From: CANHCC01 sp040381555
GTDB lineage: Bacteria > Bacteroidota > Bacteroidia > J057 > RFSG01
Assembly: GCA_040381555.1 (NCBI GenBank)
Contig: JBEIHC010000146.1
Span: forward strand, 1-6,013
DNA length: 6,013 bases
Reading direction: 5' to 3'
Part shown: positions 1-5,922 of the stretch, in pieces
Layout: every line of letters starts with the position of its first letter
Numbering within the stretch: the stretch's first letter is position 1
Position numbers and translations under genes: made by a program
Notes under the pieces: model-generated
The model's input: only the letters and a program-made list of their open reading frames with translations
Database searches by the model: none
Told to the model about the DNA's origin: nothing

Positions 1-234
1 AACCGCTTCTGCTACTTTGGGATGCCCATGGCCTATATTCACATTCATCAATTGAGAGGAAAAATCAATATATTTTTTTCCGTCCTGATCATACAAATAC
101 ACGCCTTCTGCCCGCTTGATTGAGATTGGATTGAGCCCCGCCTGCTTAGACCAGGAGAACAAGGTATAATCCAAATTATTGTGCAGTATTTCCTGCTTTT
201 CCGTTTCGGAAATCAGTTGATTTTCTTGAATCAT
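1..234 (-). CDS. Class III (omega-amino acid type) aminotransferase, N-terminal part, truncated by window edge
   Basis: This is the first 78 codons of a pyridoxal-phosphate (PLP) aminotransferase of fold type I, class III. The reading frame opens at the ATG complementary to 232-234 and stays open to base 1. The N-terminal residues fit the family: a TLFSWSKQAGLNPISI stretch at about 24-39, then the EGVYLYDQDGKKYIDF strand pair at about 43-58, and the SSQLMNVNIGHGHPKV segment at about 59-74. The GHGHP motif is typical of class III enzymes such as beta-alanine:pyruvate and 4-aminobutyrate aminotransferases. The PLP-binding lysine lies outside the window, so activity and substrate cannot be judged. 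The gene starts 25 bp after the mmsA stop on the same strand, so the two are almost certainly co-transcribed. That suggests a beta-alanine or beta-aminoisobutyrate transaminase supplying semialdehyde to MmsA. No Shine-Dalgarno sequence is visible; the upstream bases are A/T-rich. Family membership is well supported, the exact substrate is inferred from context. Confidence 0.85.
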   Translation of the reverse strand, partial: MIQENQLISETEKQEILHNNLDYTLFSWSKQAGLNPISIKRAEGVYLYDQDGKKYIDFSSQLMNVNIGHGHPKVAEAV

Positions 235-259
235 ATTAAAGAATTTTATTAAACAACTC

Positions 260-1732
260 TTAACTCATCCAATTGGTGCGTGCCTCTGGATTCCATTTTG
301 TGGTAATCTTCTTGAGCCTAGTCCAGAATTCGATAGAACTCTTTCCGGTAATATCACAGGCGCCAAATTTGGATTCATTCCATCCGCCAAAAGAGAAAGG
401 CTCTCTAGGCACTGGCACCCCAATATTTACGCCGATCATACCGGCAGATACTCGCTCAGCAACCAAACGAGCCATGCCTCCACTTTGGGTAAATACAGAT
501 GCAGCGTTTCCATACGGATTGGCATTTTCAATGGCTATCGCTTCATCCAAAGTCTTGGTGCGTAAAATACTGATGACTGGACCAAAAATTTCTTCACGCG
601 CAACGGACATTTCAGGAGTAACAAAATCAATGATGGTTGGTCCAACATAGGTTCCATTTTCCTTGCCTTCTACTTGGCAATTTCTTCCGTCCACTAATAT
701 TTTAGCACCTGCTTTTTCAGCTTCCGTGATGTATCCTTCAATCCGGGCTTTTGCTGCAGCAGAAATAACGGGTCCCAAGTTTTTTCCGGGAATCAATTTC
801 TTGGCTTCTTCGACCATCAAGGCAACTATATGATCTACCTCCCCTACCCCAACCATTGCAGAGGCCGCCATACAGCGCTGACCGGCACAACCAGACATTG
901 AGGCTGTAACATTGGATGCTGTCATCAAAGGATGTGCATCAGGTAAAACCATCAGGTGATTTTTTGCACCACCCAGAGCTACCACTCGTTTCATGGAGGC
1001 AGAGGCTCTTGCATAAACGATCTTAGCCACTTTGGTAGAGCCGACAAAAGAAACTGCTTCAATACCTGGATGATCACAAATAGCCTCTACGATATCCCGA
1101 TCACCATTCACAATATTTAGCACGCCATCCGGCAAACCAGCTTCTTTTAATAAATCGGCTAACTTCTGGGAGCATAAAGGCACTAATTCAGAAGGTTTTA
1201 AAATCATACAATTACCCAATGCTAAAGCATTAGGCAAAGTCCAATTGGGCACCATCGCCGGGAAATTGAATGGAACAATCGAGGCCACCACTCCAAGGGG
1301 GGCATGACTTGTAATGCACTCAACGCCTTTGCTCACTTCCTGCACTTCACCGGAAATCATTTGAGGCATAGAACAGGCAAACTCAGTCAACTCGATACAT
1401 TTTTCTACCTCGGCCTTGGACTCATCCAGGGTCTTACCATTTTCTTCGTGCACCAGGTGCATGAGTTCATTAAAATCGCGAATGAGGAGTTCCCGATATT
1501 TAAATAGAATCTGGACGCGTTCTTTGACTGGCATAGAAGACCAGGCTGGGAAGGCGGCTTTGGCAGAGGCCACAGCTTTATCTAAATCTTCACTGTTAGA
1601 TAAATTCACCCGAGATAAGGGATGCCCATCAATCGGAGAAATAACATCCAAAAAGCGATTGCTTCCAGAGGAAACGATTTGTCCCCCAATATAATTGAGG
1701 GTGTCTGCGTATTTCGTGTTTACCACTATCAT
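260..1732 (-). CDS. mmsA: CoA-acylating methylmalonate-semialdehyde dehydrogenase (ALDH superfamily)
   Basis: This 490-residue cytoplasmic enzyme has the usual length for the family. It would oxidise methylmalonate or malonate semialdehyde with NAD+ and CoA to propionyl-CoA or acetyl-CoA plus CO2 (EC 1.2.1.27 type). The aldehyde dehydrogenase core is complete: PFNFP with the oxyanion-hole Asn at about residue 156, KPSE at 179-182 and FVGS at 229-232 for NAD binding, the nucleophile in GQRC (Cys287), EIFGPV at 381-386, and FSFGGW near 446-451. Two features favour the CoA-acylating MmsA branch over ordinary hydrolytic ALDHs. The general-base glutamate of the usual ELGGK motif is replaced by ALGG (Ala252), followed by the GAKNH signature at 255-259. 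The PFNFPAMVP segment is also characteristic of the branch. The start at 1732 gives a normal N-terminus and lies about 20 bp below a TAnnTTTG element. A class III aminotransferase follows 25 bp downstream. Substrate preference, malonate versus methylmalonate semialdehyde, cannot be decided here. Confidence 0.9.
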   Translation of the reverse strand: MIVVNTKYADTLNYIGGQIVSSGSNRFLDVISPIDGHPLSRVNLSNSEDLDKAVASAKAAFPAWSSMPVKERVQILFKYRELLIRDFNELMHLVHEENGKTLDESKAEVEKCIELTEFACSMPQMISGEVQEVSKGVECITSHAPLGVVASIVPFNFPAMVPNWTLPNALALGNCMILKPSELVPLCSQKLADLLKEAGLPDGVLNIVNGDRDIVEAICDHPGIEAVSFVGSTKVAKIVYARASASMKRVVALGGAKNHLMVLPDAHPLMTASNVTASMSGCAGQRCMAASAMVGVGEVDHIVALMVEEAKKLIPGKNLGPVISAAAKARIEGYITEAEKAGAKILVDGRNCQVEGKENGTYVGPTIIDFVTPEMSVAREEIFGPVISILRTKTLDEAIAIENANPYGNAASVFTQSGGMARLVAERVSAGMIGVNIGVPVPREPFSFGGWNESKFGACDITGKSSIEFWTRLKKITTKWNPEARTNWMS

Positions 1733-1752
1733 AATTATTAAATTATTACCTA

Positions 1753-1760
1753 CAAATATA
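1753..1760 (-). promoter_or_regulatory. Putative Bacteroidota -7 promoter element for mmsA
   Basis: The minus strand reads TATATTTG here, an exact match to the Bacteroidota -7 consensus TAnnTTTG. It lies 20 bp upstream of the mmsA start, implying a 5' leader of roughly 15 nt. I see no well-spaced TTTG -33 box: the nearest upstream TTTG is separated from it by 29 bp, which is too far. The call therefore rests on one short motif and on its position in a divergent intergenic region. Confidence 0.45.
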
Positions 1761-1842
1761 CTGCATTTTCATCGTTTTATAAGGCGAAACAAATGTGCTA
1801 TAGGAGAAATTTCAGGATATAGACTTTCAATCAAAATAGTTG

Positions 1843-1850
1843 TACTTTTG
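1843..1850 (+). promoter_or_regulatory. Putative Bacteroidota -7 promoter element for the propeller/glycosyltransferase pair
   Basis: The sequence TACTTTTG matches the Bacteroidota -7 consensus TAnnTTTG and lies 23 bp upstream of the ATG at 1874, implying a leader of roughly 16-18 nt. No convincing TTTG -33 box is found at the expected spacing. The next gene starts 9 bp after this gene's stop, so the promoter would probably drive both. It faces away from the mmsA promoter element in the same 141-bp gap. Confidence 0.45.
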
Positions 1851-1873
1851 AAAATAGACAAAAGCTAAGGCCT

Positions 1874-3055
1874 ATGAAATTCAATTCTTTATCACTTCTC
1901 GCATTATGTCTTGTACAGTCGTTGTGGAGTCAAAGTGTCCTAACGAAAAAATGGCTGATGACCTTCCATGTATGCGGCACGAACTGCAATGGATATCAGG
2001 ATCATCAGGTTTACTTAGCAGAATCTAATGATTTAACAAACTGGAATCTAGTACCCGGTTTTACCCCTTATCCCGGGAGCGTGCCGGATATCCTGACCCG
2101 GGGGGATGCAACCTATATTTTTACGCCCGGAAAAGTGCGTCGCTTTGCTCAGGGGTATGGATTTACCGATTTCAGCCCGACAGATGTTTCTGTTCGAGAT
2201 GCAAATAACAACCCAGTGAATTTCGTGGACCCCTCACCTATACTGAATGATCAGGGCAATATCGTTTTATTCTTCCTGAACTCCACTGGTTCTATGGGAG
2301 ACCCGGCTACCTGTAATCCTTATCCCTGTACCAAATATTTTGACAGTGCCACAGAAGTGCCAGGTTCGTATGGCCGCCAATATACTTTAGACAGCGGACA
2401 TCGTTACGAAATTACTTTATCATCCGGAACAGCTTCCGACCCGGATATTTTCAAAGGCAGTGATGGTTATTATTTATATATCAGCAAAGGATCTTCTACC
2501 GCCGTATATTTCTCTACCCAATTATCCGGAACTTATACCTCTGTGGGACTGCCCAATGACCTGTTAACCAATGAAGGCGGAATTCCTTCCGGGATTTACG
2601 ATAATACATCCGGGAAATATCATTCCTTCGTACATAGCAATCAGAATGGCAGTGTAGTCATTAAATCCAAATCGCATTCAGATTTCTCGCAAAGTATACA
2701 AGGTCTCACCACTCTAATTTCAGGGCCTGGCATTGGCTTAACAGTAAATGACAAAACAGAAAGTCCAGGAGTTTGTGAAAACCAAATGATTACTAAAAAT
2801 GACCCTCTGACACAAAATCAATCTCCAACCATTGTAACTATTTATGATAATTGGGGACAAATCTCAGGTTGGCAAATTGAGAGGAATTATTCTGATCAAT
2901 TAAATTGGGAATCTTATTCGATAATTGGTGCAAAAACAAATTCGGGAATTGGAAATATAATTCAGGTGGAATCAATTCCTAGAGGAATCAATCTTTTGCA
3001 TTGGACAGATGAAAACGGGAAAATTAAATCAGTCAAAATTATCAATCCAAATTAA
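1874..3055 (+). CDS. Secreted GH43-like five-bladed beta-propeller protein with probable T9SS C-terminal sorting domain
   Basis: This 393-residue protein starts with a Sec signal peptide (MKFNSLSLLALCLVQSLWSQ, cleavage near 19-21). The body has repeated blade motifs like those of the GH43/GH62/GH32/GH68 superfamily: SVPDILTRGDATYIF at about 69-83, FVDPSPILNDQGNIVLFF at 117-134, ASDPDIFKGSDGYYLYIS at 187-204, and GGIPSGIYDNTSGKYHSFVH at 235-254. Aspartates in the PDIL, VDPSP and SDPDIF motifs (about 72, 119, 189, 191) could be active-site-like, but I cannot establish a full catalytic set. Five cysteines (34, 38, 147, 152, 301) suit an extracytoplasmic protein. The last ~50 residues resemble a type A T9SS sorting domain: SYSIIGAKT, NIIQVESIPRGINLLHW, DENGKIKSVKIIN. 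The protein may therefore be an outer-surface or secreted glycosidase or glycan-binding propeller, substrate unknown. A GT-C glycosyltransferase begins 9 bp downstream. G+C falls clearly towards the 3' end. Confidence 0.72.
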   Translation: MKFNSLSLLALCLVQSLWSQSVLTKKWLMTFHVCGTNCNGYQDHQVYLAESNDLTNWNLVPGFTPYPGSVPDILTRGDATYIFTPGKVRRFAQGYGFTDFSPTDVSVRDANNNPVNFVDPSPILNDQGNIVLFFLNSTGSMGDPATCNPYPCTKYFDSATEVPGSYGRQYTLDSGHRYEITLSSGTASDPDIFKGSDGYYLYISKGSSTAVYFSTQLSGTYTSVGLPNDLLTNEGGIPSGIYDNTSGKYHSFVHSNQNGSVVIKSKSHSDFSQSIQGLTTLISGPGIGLTVNDKTESPGVCENQMITKNDPLTQNQSPTIVTIYDNWGQISGWQIERNYSDQLNWESYSIIGAKTNSGIGNIIQVESIPRGINLLHWTDENGKIKSVKIINPN

Positions 3056-3064
3056 CCTGTACGA

Positions 3065-4717
3065 ATGATACGAAGTATCGAAAAAACAAATAGCGCTACA
3101 CTCATACTCGTGCTGTGGATTATTTGTTTAGGTTTCAATATAACCAAGGCATTTCATATAGACGATACCTTTCATTTAGATGCAGCACAATGGATTGCCA
3201 ATAATCCACTGAGACCCCTATCCGGGAATATACAATGGGCAGACAATCCTGTGCCCATGCACACATCTAACCAACCTGTTTTATACTTTTATCTTCTAGC
3301 CCTTGCCGGACAAATAGTGGGTTGGACTGAAATACCCCTCCATATTTATCAAAGTATTTTTACCCTGCTCTGTTTAATTTATTTTTACAGAATATCAAAA
3401 CTATTTTATCCAGAAAACACCAACCTTTTACTTCTACTATTCTGTTTTACTCCCGGATTTATTTCAGGACAAAACCTTATGGTTGATACTTCGTTATTGG
3501 CTTGGTTATTATTGTGCTTTTACTATTTATTGCGTTCAACAGAAAGCAATCTAATGAATGATAGCAAAGCAATGCTATTCTTTTCGCTGGCAATACTCAC
3601 AAAATATACCGCGATAGCCTTGTTTCCAGTAATAGTGTTTTATTTTATCTGGAGTAAAAAGTATAAAAATATACTTACGGTATGCATTCCGTTTCTATTT
3701 CTTGGCCTTTGGTCTTTATGGAATTATTGGGAATATTCCGGAATCCATATAAGCAGTAGAGAGACAAATCCTCTTAACTATGAGAATATCGAATTACAAT
3801 GGAAATCTTTTTTATTGACATTGGGCGGAATGATGCCCTTTTCCTGGATATTCCTCTTTGCATTACCTAAAGAAAAAAGGAAGTATCTAGTAATCGCATT
3901 GTTGGCCTATTTAACTTATTTAGGAATAGATGGCGTAAAAATTCATTTAGGTCTAATTAATCCCTCTAATGTAGAAAAGAATCAATATATCTATTGGATG
4001 TATGGGAGTCTGCTGATTTTAGTTTTGTGCTATTGGGCATGGATTCAATCTGGTAATACATTAAGCAAATTAATAGTATTCCAAGTAGATAAATCGAAAA
4101 TCCATTCGGATGTTTTTATATTGTGGTTCACTTCCCTTGTAGTGTTTATTATATTATTTGCGCCATTTCTAGCCATTCGGCATTTATTACTTGTCATGCC
4201 GCCTTTGTTGTGGATATTAGCAAAATATCTCGATAACATTCCAAGATTTATTATTGCCTGCGGTTTGTTGGGTCAAGTTTTCATTAGTGGCTGTATTAGT
4301 TATATCGATTGGGAATATGCTGACTTTTTCAGGAAATCTCCGGAATGGATTATGCATTCATTACCTCCAAACAAGAAAGTATGGTCATTCGGCCATTGGG
4401 GATGGAAATGGTATAGCCTGCAAAATGGCATGAGTATGATAGAAACCAATACCTCCAACATTCAGGAAGGGGATATTTTAGCGATCCCCTACTATTATTC
4501 CAGGCAAGAGATTCCGAAACAAATTATACTTTCAGAGAGATTTTTTATTAGGCAAATACCCTCAAAAATAAATTTTATTATGATTGGTCATTGGCCGAAA
4601 ATGTACGCTTCGACCTGGCCGGATCTTCCCTGGAAATTTGGAAAAAATTTAGAGGAAGAAATTCATTTGTATTATGTGAGGGAGATTATTGCTGAAAAAC
4701 AATCAATAAATAAATAA
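3065..4717 (+). CDS. Integral-membrane GT-C glycosyltransferase (family 39/ArnT-like)
   Basis: This 550-residue polytopic protein resembles bacterial GT-C enzymes of the PMT/ArnT kind, which transfer sugars from polyprenyl-phosphate donors on the periplasmic side of the inner membrane. The first hydrophobic helix is at about 11-29. It is followed by a periplasmic loop with HIDDTFHLDAAQWI, whose paired aspartates (33-34) sit where GT-C enzymes carry their acidic catalytic motif. QPVLYFYLLALAG at 70-82 matches the family's usual proline-rich start of helix 2. Further hydrophobic segments lie near 95-113, 120-157, 169-197, 203-221, 248-266, 272-290, 309-326, 349-386 and 391-412, then a soluble C-terminal part of about 140 residues. 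AIRHLLLVMPPLLWILA at 370-386 is also typical. Donor and acceptor cannot be inferred. It starts 9 bp after the secreted propeller gene and is probably co-transcribed with it. The gene is A/T-rich, like the 3' end of its neighbour and unlike mmsA. No Shine-Dalgarno sequence is visible. Confidence 0.8.
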   Translation: MIRSIEKTNSATLILVLWIICLGFNITKAFHIDDTFHLDAAQWIANNPLRPLSGNIQWADNPVPMHTSNQPVLYFYLLALAGQIVGWTEIPLHIYQSIFTLLCLIYFYRISKLFYPENTNLLLLLFCFTPGFISGQNLMVDTSLLAWLLLCFYYLLRSTESNLMNDSKAMLFFSLAILTKYTAIALFPVIVFYFIWSKKYKNILTVCIPFLFLGLWSLWNYWEYSGIHISSRETNPLNYENIELQWKSFLLTLGGMMPFSWIFLFALPKEKRKYLVIALLAYLTYLGIDGVKIHLGLINPSNVEKNQYIYWMYGSLLILVLCYWAWIQSGNTLSKLIVFQVDKSKIHSDVFILWFTSLVVFIILFAPFLAIRHLLLVMPPLLWILAKYLDNIPRFIIACGLLGQVFISGCISYIDWEYADFFRKSPEWIMHSLPPNKKVWSFGHWGWKWYSLQNGMSMIETNTSNIQEGDILAIPYYYSRQEIPKQIILSERFFIRQIPSKINFIMIGHWPKMYASTWPDLPWKFGKNLEEEIHLYYVREIIAEKQSINK

Positions 4718-4763
4718 GGCTGTAAACCCTTAATTAGGGAAAATTGTACTACACCTTTTTATT

Positions 4764-4774
4764 GGCTCTTCGCA
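4764..4774 (+). repeat. Left terminal inverted repeat of the 527-bp element
   Basis: GGCTCTTCGCA, followed by C then TTT. It pairs with the inverted copy at 5280-5290, which in the same orientation continues as G then TTT. An 11-bp perfect inverted match spaced about 500 bp apart is suggestive but not proof of transposition. Confidence 0.55.
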
Positions 4775-4854
4775 CTTTCCTTTAGATAAATCCATCCATT
4801 AAGTAATTTCTTCCTCGCTCTCCACTCGCTCTATCTGGTGTCGATACAGCCACA

Positions 4855-4905
4855 CCCTAGCTATCCCCGAAAAAGGGAAAGAGAATCATCCCGCCAGCCA
4901 CAGCT
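4855..4905 (+). repeat. Imperfect ~50-bp direct repeat, copy 1
   Basis: It starts CCCTAGCTATCCCCGAAAAA and ends AGCCACAGCT. The first 24 bp match 5151-5174 at 23 positions, the middle has diverged, and the last 10 bp are identical to 5190-5199. The two copies bracket the block of 30-bp repeats inside the 527-bp element. Confidence 0.8.
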
Positions 4906-4947
4906 TGTTTGAGGTAGGATTTCGTTTGGGTAGGGTTCACGCTCTCG

Positions 4948-4985
4948 TTTCTTCCTCTCATACTCGTTTCTTCCTCTCATACTCG
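4948..4985 (+). repeat. Two tandem copies of a 19-bp unit
   Basis: TTTCTTCCTCTCATACTCG occurs twice in perfect tandem (4948-4966 and 4967-4985). The second copy runs straight into the first 30-bp repeat, which shares its CATACTCG end, so this looks like local slippage next to the larger repeat family. Confidence 0.9.
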
Positions 4986-5137
4986 TTCTCAATCTCGTTC
5001 CCGTTCTATAATGCTTCCCCATACTCGTTCTCAATCTCGTTCCCGTTCTGACCCTTCCCCCAAGCTCCAGCCGCACAAAACCAGACGCTGCTTGAGGCAA
5101 GCACTCTCATACTCGTTCTCAATCTCGTTCCCGTTCT
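4978..5137 (+). repeat. Three dispersed perfect copies of a 30-bp repeat
   Basis: The unit begins CATACTCGTTCTCAATCTCG and ends TTCCCGTTCT. Perfect copies lie at 4978-5007, 5020-5049 and 5108-5137, separated by 12 and 58 bp. Copies 2 and 3 share nine more bases (GACCCTTCC), giving 39 bp of identity. The unit itself contains repeated CTCGTT words. Spacers are of unequal length and content and no cas genes are present, so this is not a CRISPR array. The 58-bp spacer contains a 6-bp-stem hairpin, TGCTTG/CAAGCA, at 5089-5103. Confidence 0.9.
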
Positions 5138-5150
5138 GACCCTTCCTCGA

Positions 5151-5199
5151 CCCTAGCCATCCCCGAAAAAGGGAGGTGATCAGCACACAAGCCACAGCT
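5151..5199 (+). repeat. Imperfect ~50-bp direct repeat, copy 2
   Basis: It starts CCCTAGCCATCCCCGAAAAA and ends AGCCACAGCT. It is the partner of 4855-4905, with conserved ends and a diverged middle that is two bases shorter. Confidence 0.8.
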
Positions 5200-5279
5200 C
5201 CTGAGCTTTTATCTTGTGTTTAATAGGTAGAATACTGTATTTTATAAAAGTTTAATTTACAATTTCTACCCCATAAAAC

Positions 5280-5290
5280 TGCGAAGAGCC
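5280..5290 (-). repeat. Right terminal inverted repeat of the 527-bp element
   Basis: This is the exact reverse complement of 4764-4774. Just inside it, GGTAGAA (5226-5232) and TTCTACC (5264-5270) form a 7-bp inverted repeat with a 31-nt A/T-rich loop, so the right end could fold on its own. Confidence 0.55.
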
Positions 5291-5315
5291 TTTAAATTAT
5301 ATTCATCATTCAGTT

Positions 5316-5538
5316 GACCCCATCGGGGTCATATATTTATAGATTATGATTGCGACCAATAGAAAAAGCGACCCCCAATGGGGTCGCATAAATATAAATA
5401 GGTGAAAGTACCGCGTGATTGAATTAAACAAATATCTTCCCCGTTAATCAAAATCGGTTAATTTTTATACGACCCCGATGGGGTCGGTAAATATCTATAC
5501 ATCTATGGGGCTATAAATAGTTGACCCCGATGGGGTCA
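5316..5538. repeat. Cluster of four GACCCC/GGGGTC palindromes
   Basis: Copy 1 (5316-5330) reads GACCCCATCGGGGTC. Copy 2 (5368-5387) has an 8-bp stem GCGACCCC/GGGGTCGC with loop CAAT. Copies 3 (5470-5486) and 4 (5522-5538) carry GACCCCGATGGGGTC, the reverse complement of copy 1. Stems are 7-8 bp with 3-4-nt loops. With flanks, copy 1 (5316-5342) matches the reverse complement of copy 4 (5511-5537) at 25 of 27 positions. Copies 2 and 3 share GGGGTCG plus an A/T-rich tail in opposite orientations. They look like small intergenic palindromic repeats; none is followed by a T-tract convincing enough to call a terminator. Confidence 0.85.
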
Positions 5539-5589
5539 TTGGGCAAATTAGAAATAAAACGAATAACACAGTTTGATAATTAGGCCTAG

Positions 5590-5645
5590 GAGTTATGAGT
5601 TATGAGTTATGAGTTATGAGTTATGAGTTATGAGTTATGAATTGT
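5590..5645 (+). repeat. Tandem heptamer array (GAGTTAT), 7 perfect copies plus 1 degenerate
   Basis: Seven perfect copies of GAGTTAT fill 5590-5638. The next seven bases, GAATTGT (5639-5645), differ at two positions and look like a decayed eighth copy. The array then abuts the first REP-like unit exactly at 5646. The same heptamer precedes the third unit at 5902-5922. Confidence 0.95.
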
Positions 5646-5737
5646 GCCCGTCTTATCTCGATACGGCACCAAGATTTACCTGTACTTCAAAAGTGCCTGC
5701 GGTGCCTACTCGATATGACTATCAAAATTTTGAAGCC
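5646..5737 (+). repeat. REP-like unit, copy 1 (direct)
   Basis: This 92-bp unit begins GCCCGTCTTATCTCGATACG and ends with TCAAAATTTTGAAGCC. Its first 24 and last 43 bp are identical to copy 3 (5923-6013), while the central 25 bp differ. Internally TCGA...GGCAC (5658-5669) and GTGCC...TCGA (5702-5713) form an imperfect inverted pair, so a transcript or single strand could fold into a hairpin with the variable core as loop. Confidence 0.9.
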
Positions 5738-5814
5738 AACTAACCACTAACAACTAACCACTAACCACTAACCACTAACCACTAACAACTAACCACTAAC
5801 CACTAATCACTAAC
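5738..5814 (+). repeat. Tandem heptamer array (CACTAAC/AACTAAC), 11 copies
   Basis: Eleven heptamers fill 5738-5814. Seven read CACTAAC, three AACTAAC (copies 1, 3 and 8) and one CACTAAT (copy 10). The array starts on the base directly after REP-like unit 1 and ends seven bases before inverted unit 2, so it sits in the loop of a large inverted repeat. It has no frame or product meaning that I can see. Confidence 0.95.
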
Positions 5815-5821
5815 CCCCATC

Positions 5822-5897
5822 AGTCATACCGAGTAGGTGCCGAAAGAAAGATTAAATTTTCATGAAGGCTCAAGCACCGTATCGAGGTAAGACGGGC
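5822..5897 (-). repeat. REP-like unit, copy 2 (inverted, diverged)
   Basis: On the minus strand it starts GCCCGTCTTACCTCGATACG (one mismatch to copies 1 and 3 over 21 bp). It ends with CCTACTCGGTATGACT, and the last 21 bp match at 18. The roughly 35-bp middle has little similarity. It lacks the 17-bp TCAAAATTTTGAAGCC-containing tail of the other copies. With copy 1 it forms a large inverted repeat around the CACTAAC array. Confidence 0.85.
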
Positions 5898-5901
5898 GGA
5901 G

Positions 5902-5922
5902 GAGTTATGAGTTATGAGTTAT
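5902..5922 (+). repeat. Tandem heptamer array (GAGTTAT), 3 copies
   Basis: Three perfect copies of GAGTTAT lie here, in the same orientation as the array at 5590. They abut the GCCCGTC start of REP-like unit 3 with no extra base. Four bases (5898-5901) separate the array from the outer end of inverted unit 2. Confidence 0.95.

Larger units (their letters stand above)
4764..5290. mobile_element. Putative non-autonomous element (MITE-like or IS remnant) bounded by 11-bp inverted repeats
   Basis: The left end reads GGCTCTTCGCA (4764-4774) and the right end is its exact reverse complement (5280-5290). Allowing one mismatch, the match extends to 14 of 15 positions. The outer 8 bp on each side, TTTTTATT (4756-4763) and TTTAAATT (5291-5298), agree at 6 of 8 positions, which could be an eroded target duplication or chance in A/T-rich DNA. 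The interior has no transposase and instead carries direct repeats. From family knowledge, GGCTCTT-type ends with 8-bp duplications are seen in ISL3-family insertion sequences, so a non-autonomous ISL3 derivative is possible. That assignment is inference only. Confidence 0.45.

Noticed and set aside
273..650. Plus-strand open frame opposite mmsA, with others at 1304-1507 and 1416-1694
   Set aside because: They are antisense shadows of a well-supported aldehyde dehydrogenase gene and have no recognisable protein features.
4045..4239. Minus-strand open frame of 64 codons within the glycosyltransferase
   Set aside because: It lies wholly antisense to a membrane-protein gene, and its product shows no family motif.
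4728..4740. CCCTTAATTAGGG as an intrinsic terminator after the glycosyltransferase
   Set aside because: The stem is only four base pairs (CCCT/AGGG), and A residues rather than a T-tract follow on the coding strand.
4861..5100. Open frame of 79 codons on the minus strand
   Set aside because: It is created by the 30-bp repeats, gives a low-complexity Arg/Thr repeat product, has no family resemblance or start signal, and lies inside a probable non-coding element.
4978..5137. Possible CRISPR array from three 30-bp repeats
   Set aside because: Spacers are 12 and 58 bp, the repeats have internal CTCGTT redundancy, the flanks contain other related repeats, and there are no cas genes.
4756..5298. 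Clean 8-bp target-site duplication around the 527-bp element
   Set aside because: The two flanks (TTTTTATT and TTTAAATT) agree at only six of eight positions in A/T-rich DNA, so this is not counted as evidence of transposition.
5316..5538. GACCCC palindromes as operators or rho-independent terminators
   Set aside because: There are four copies far from any gene start, without consistent T-tracts after the stems; a dispersed palindromic repeat explains them better.
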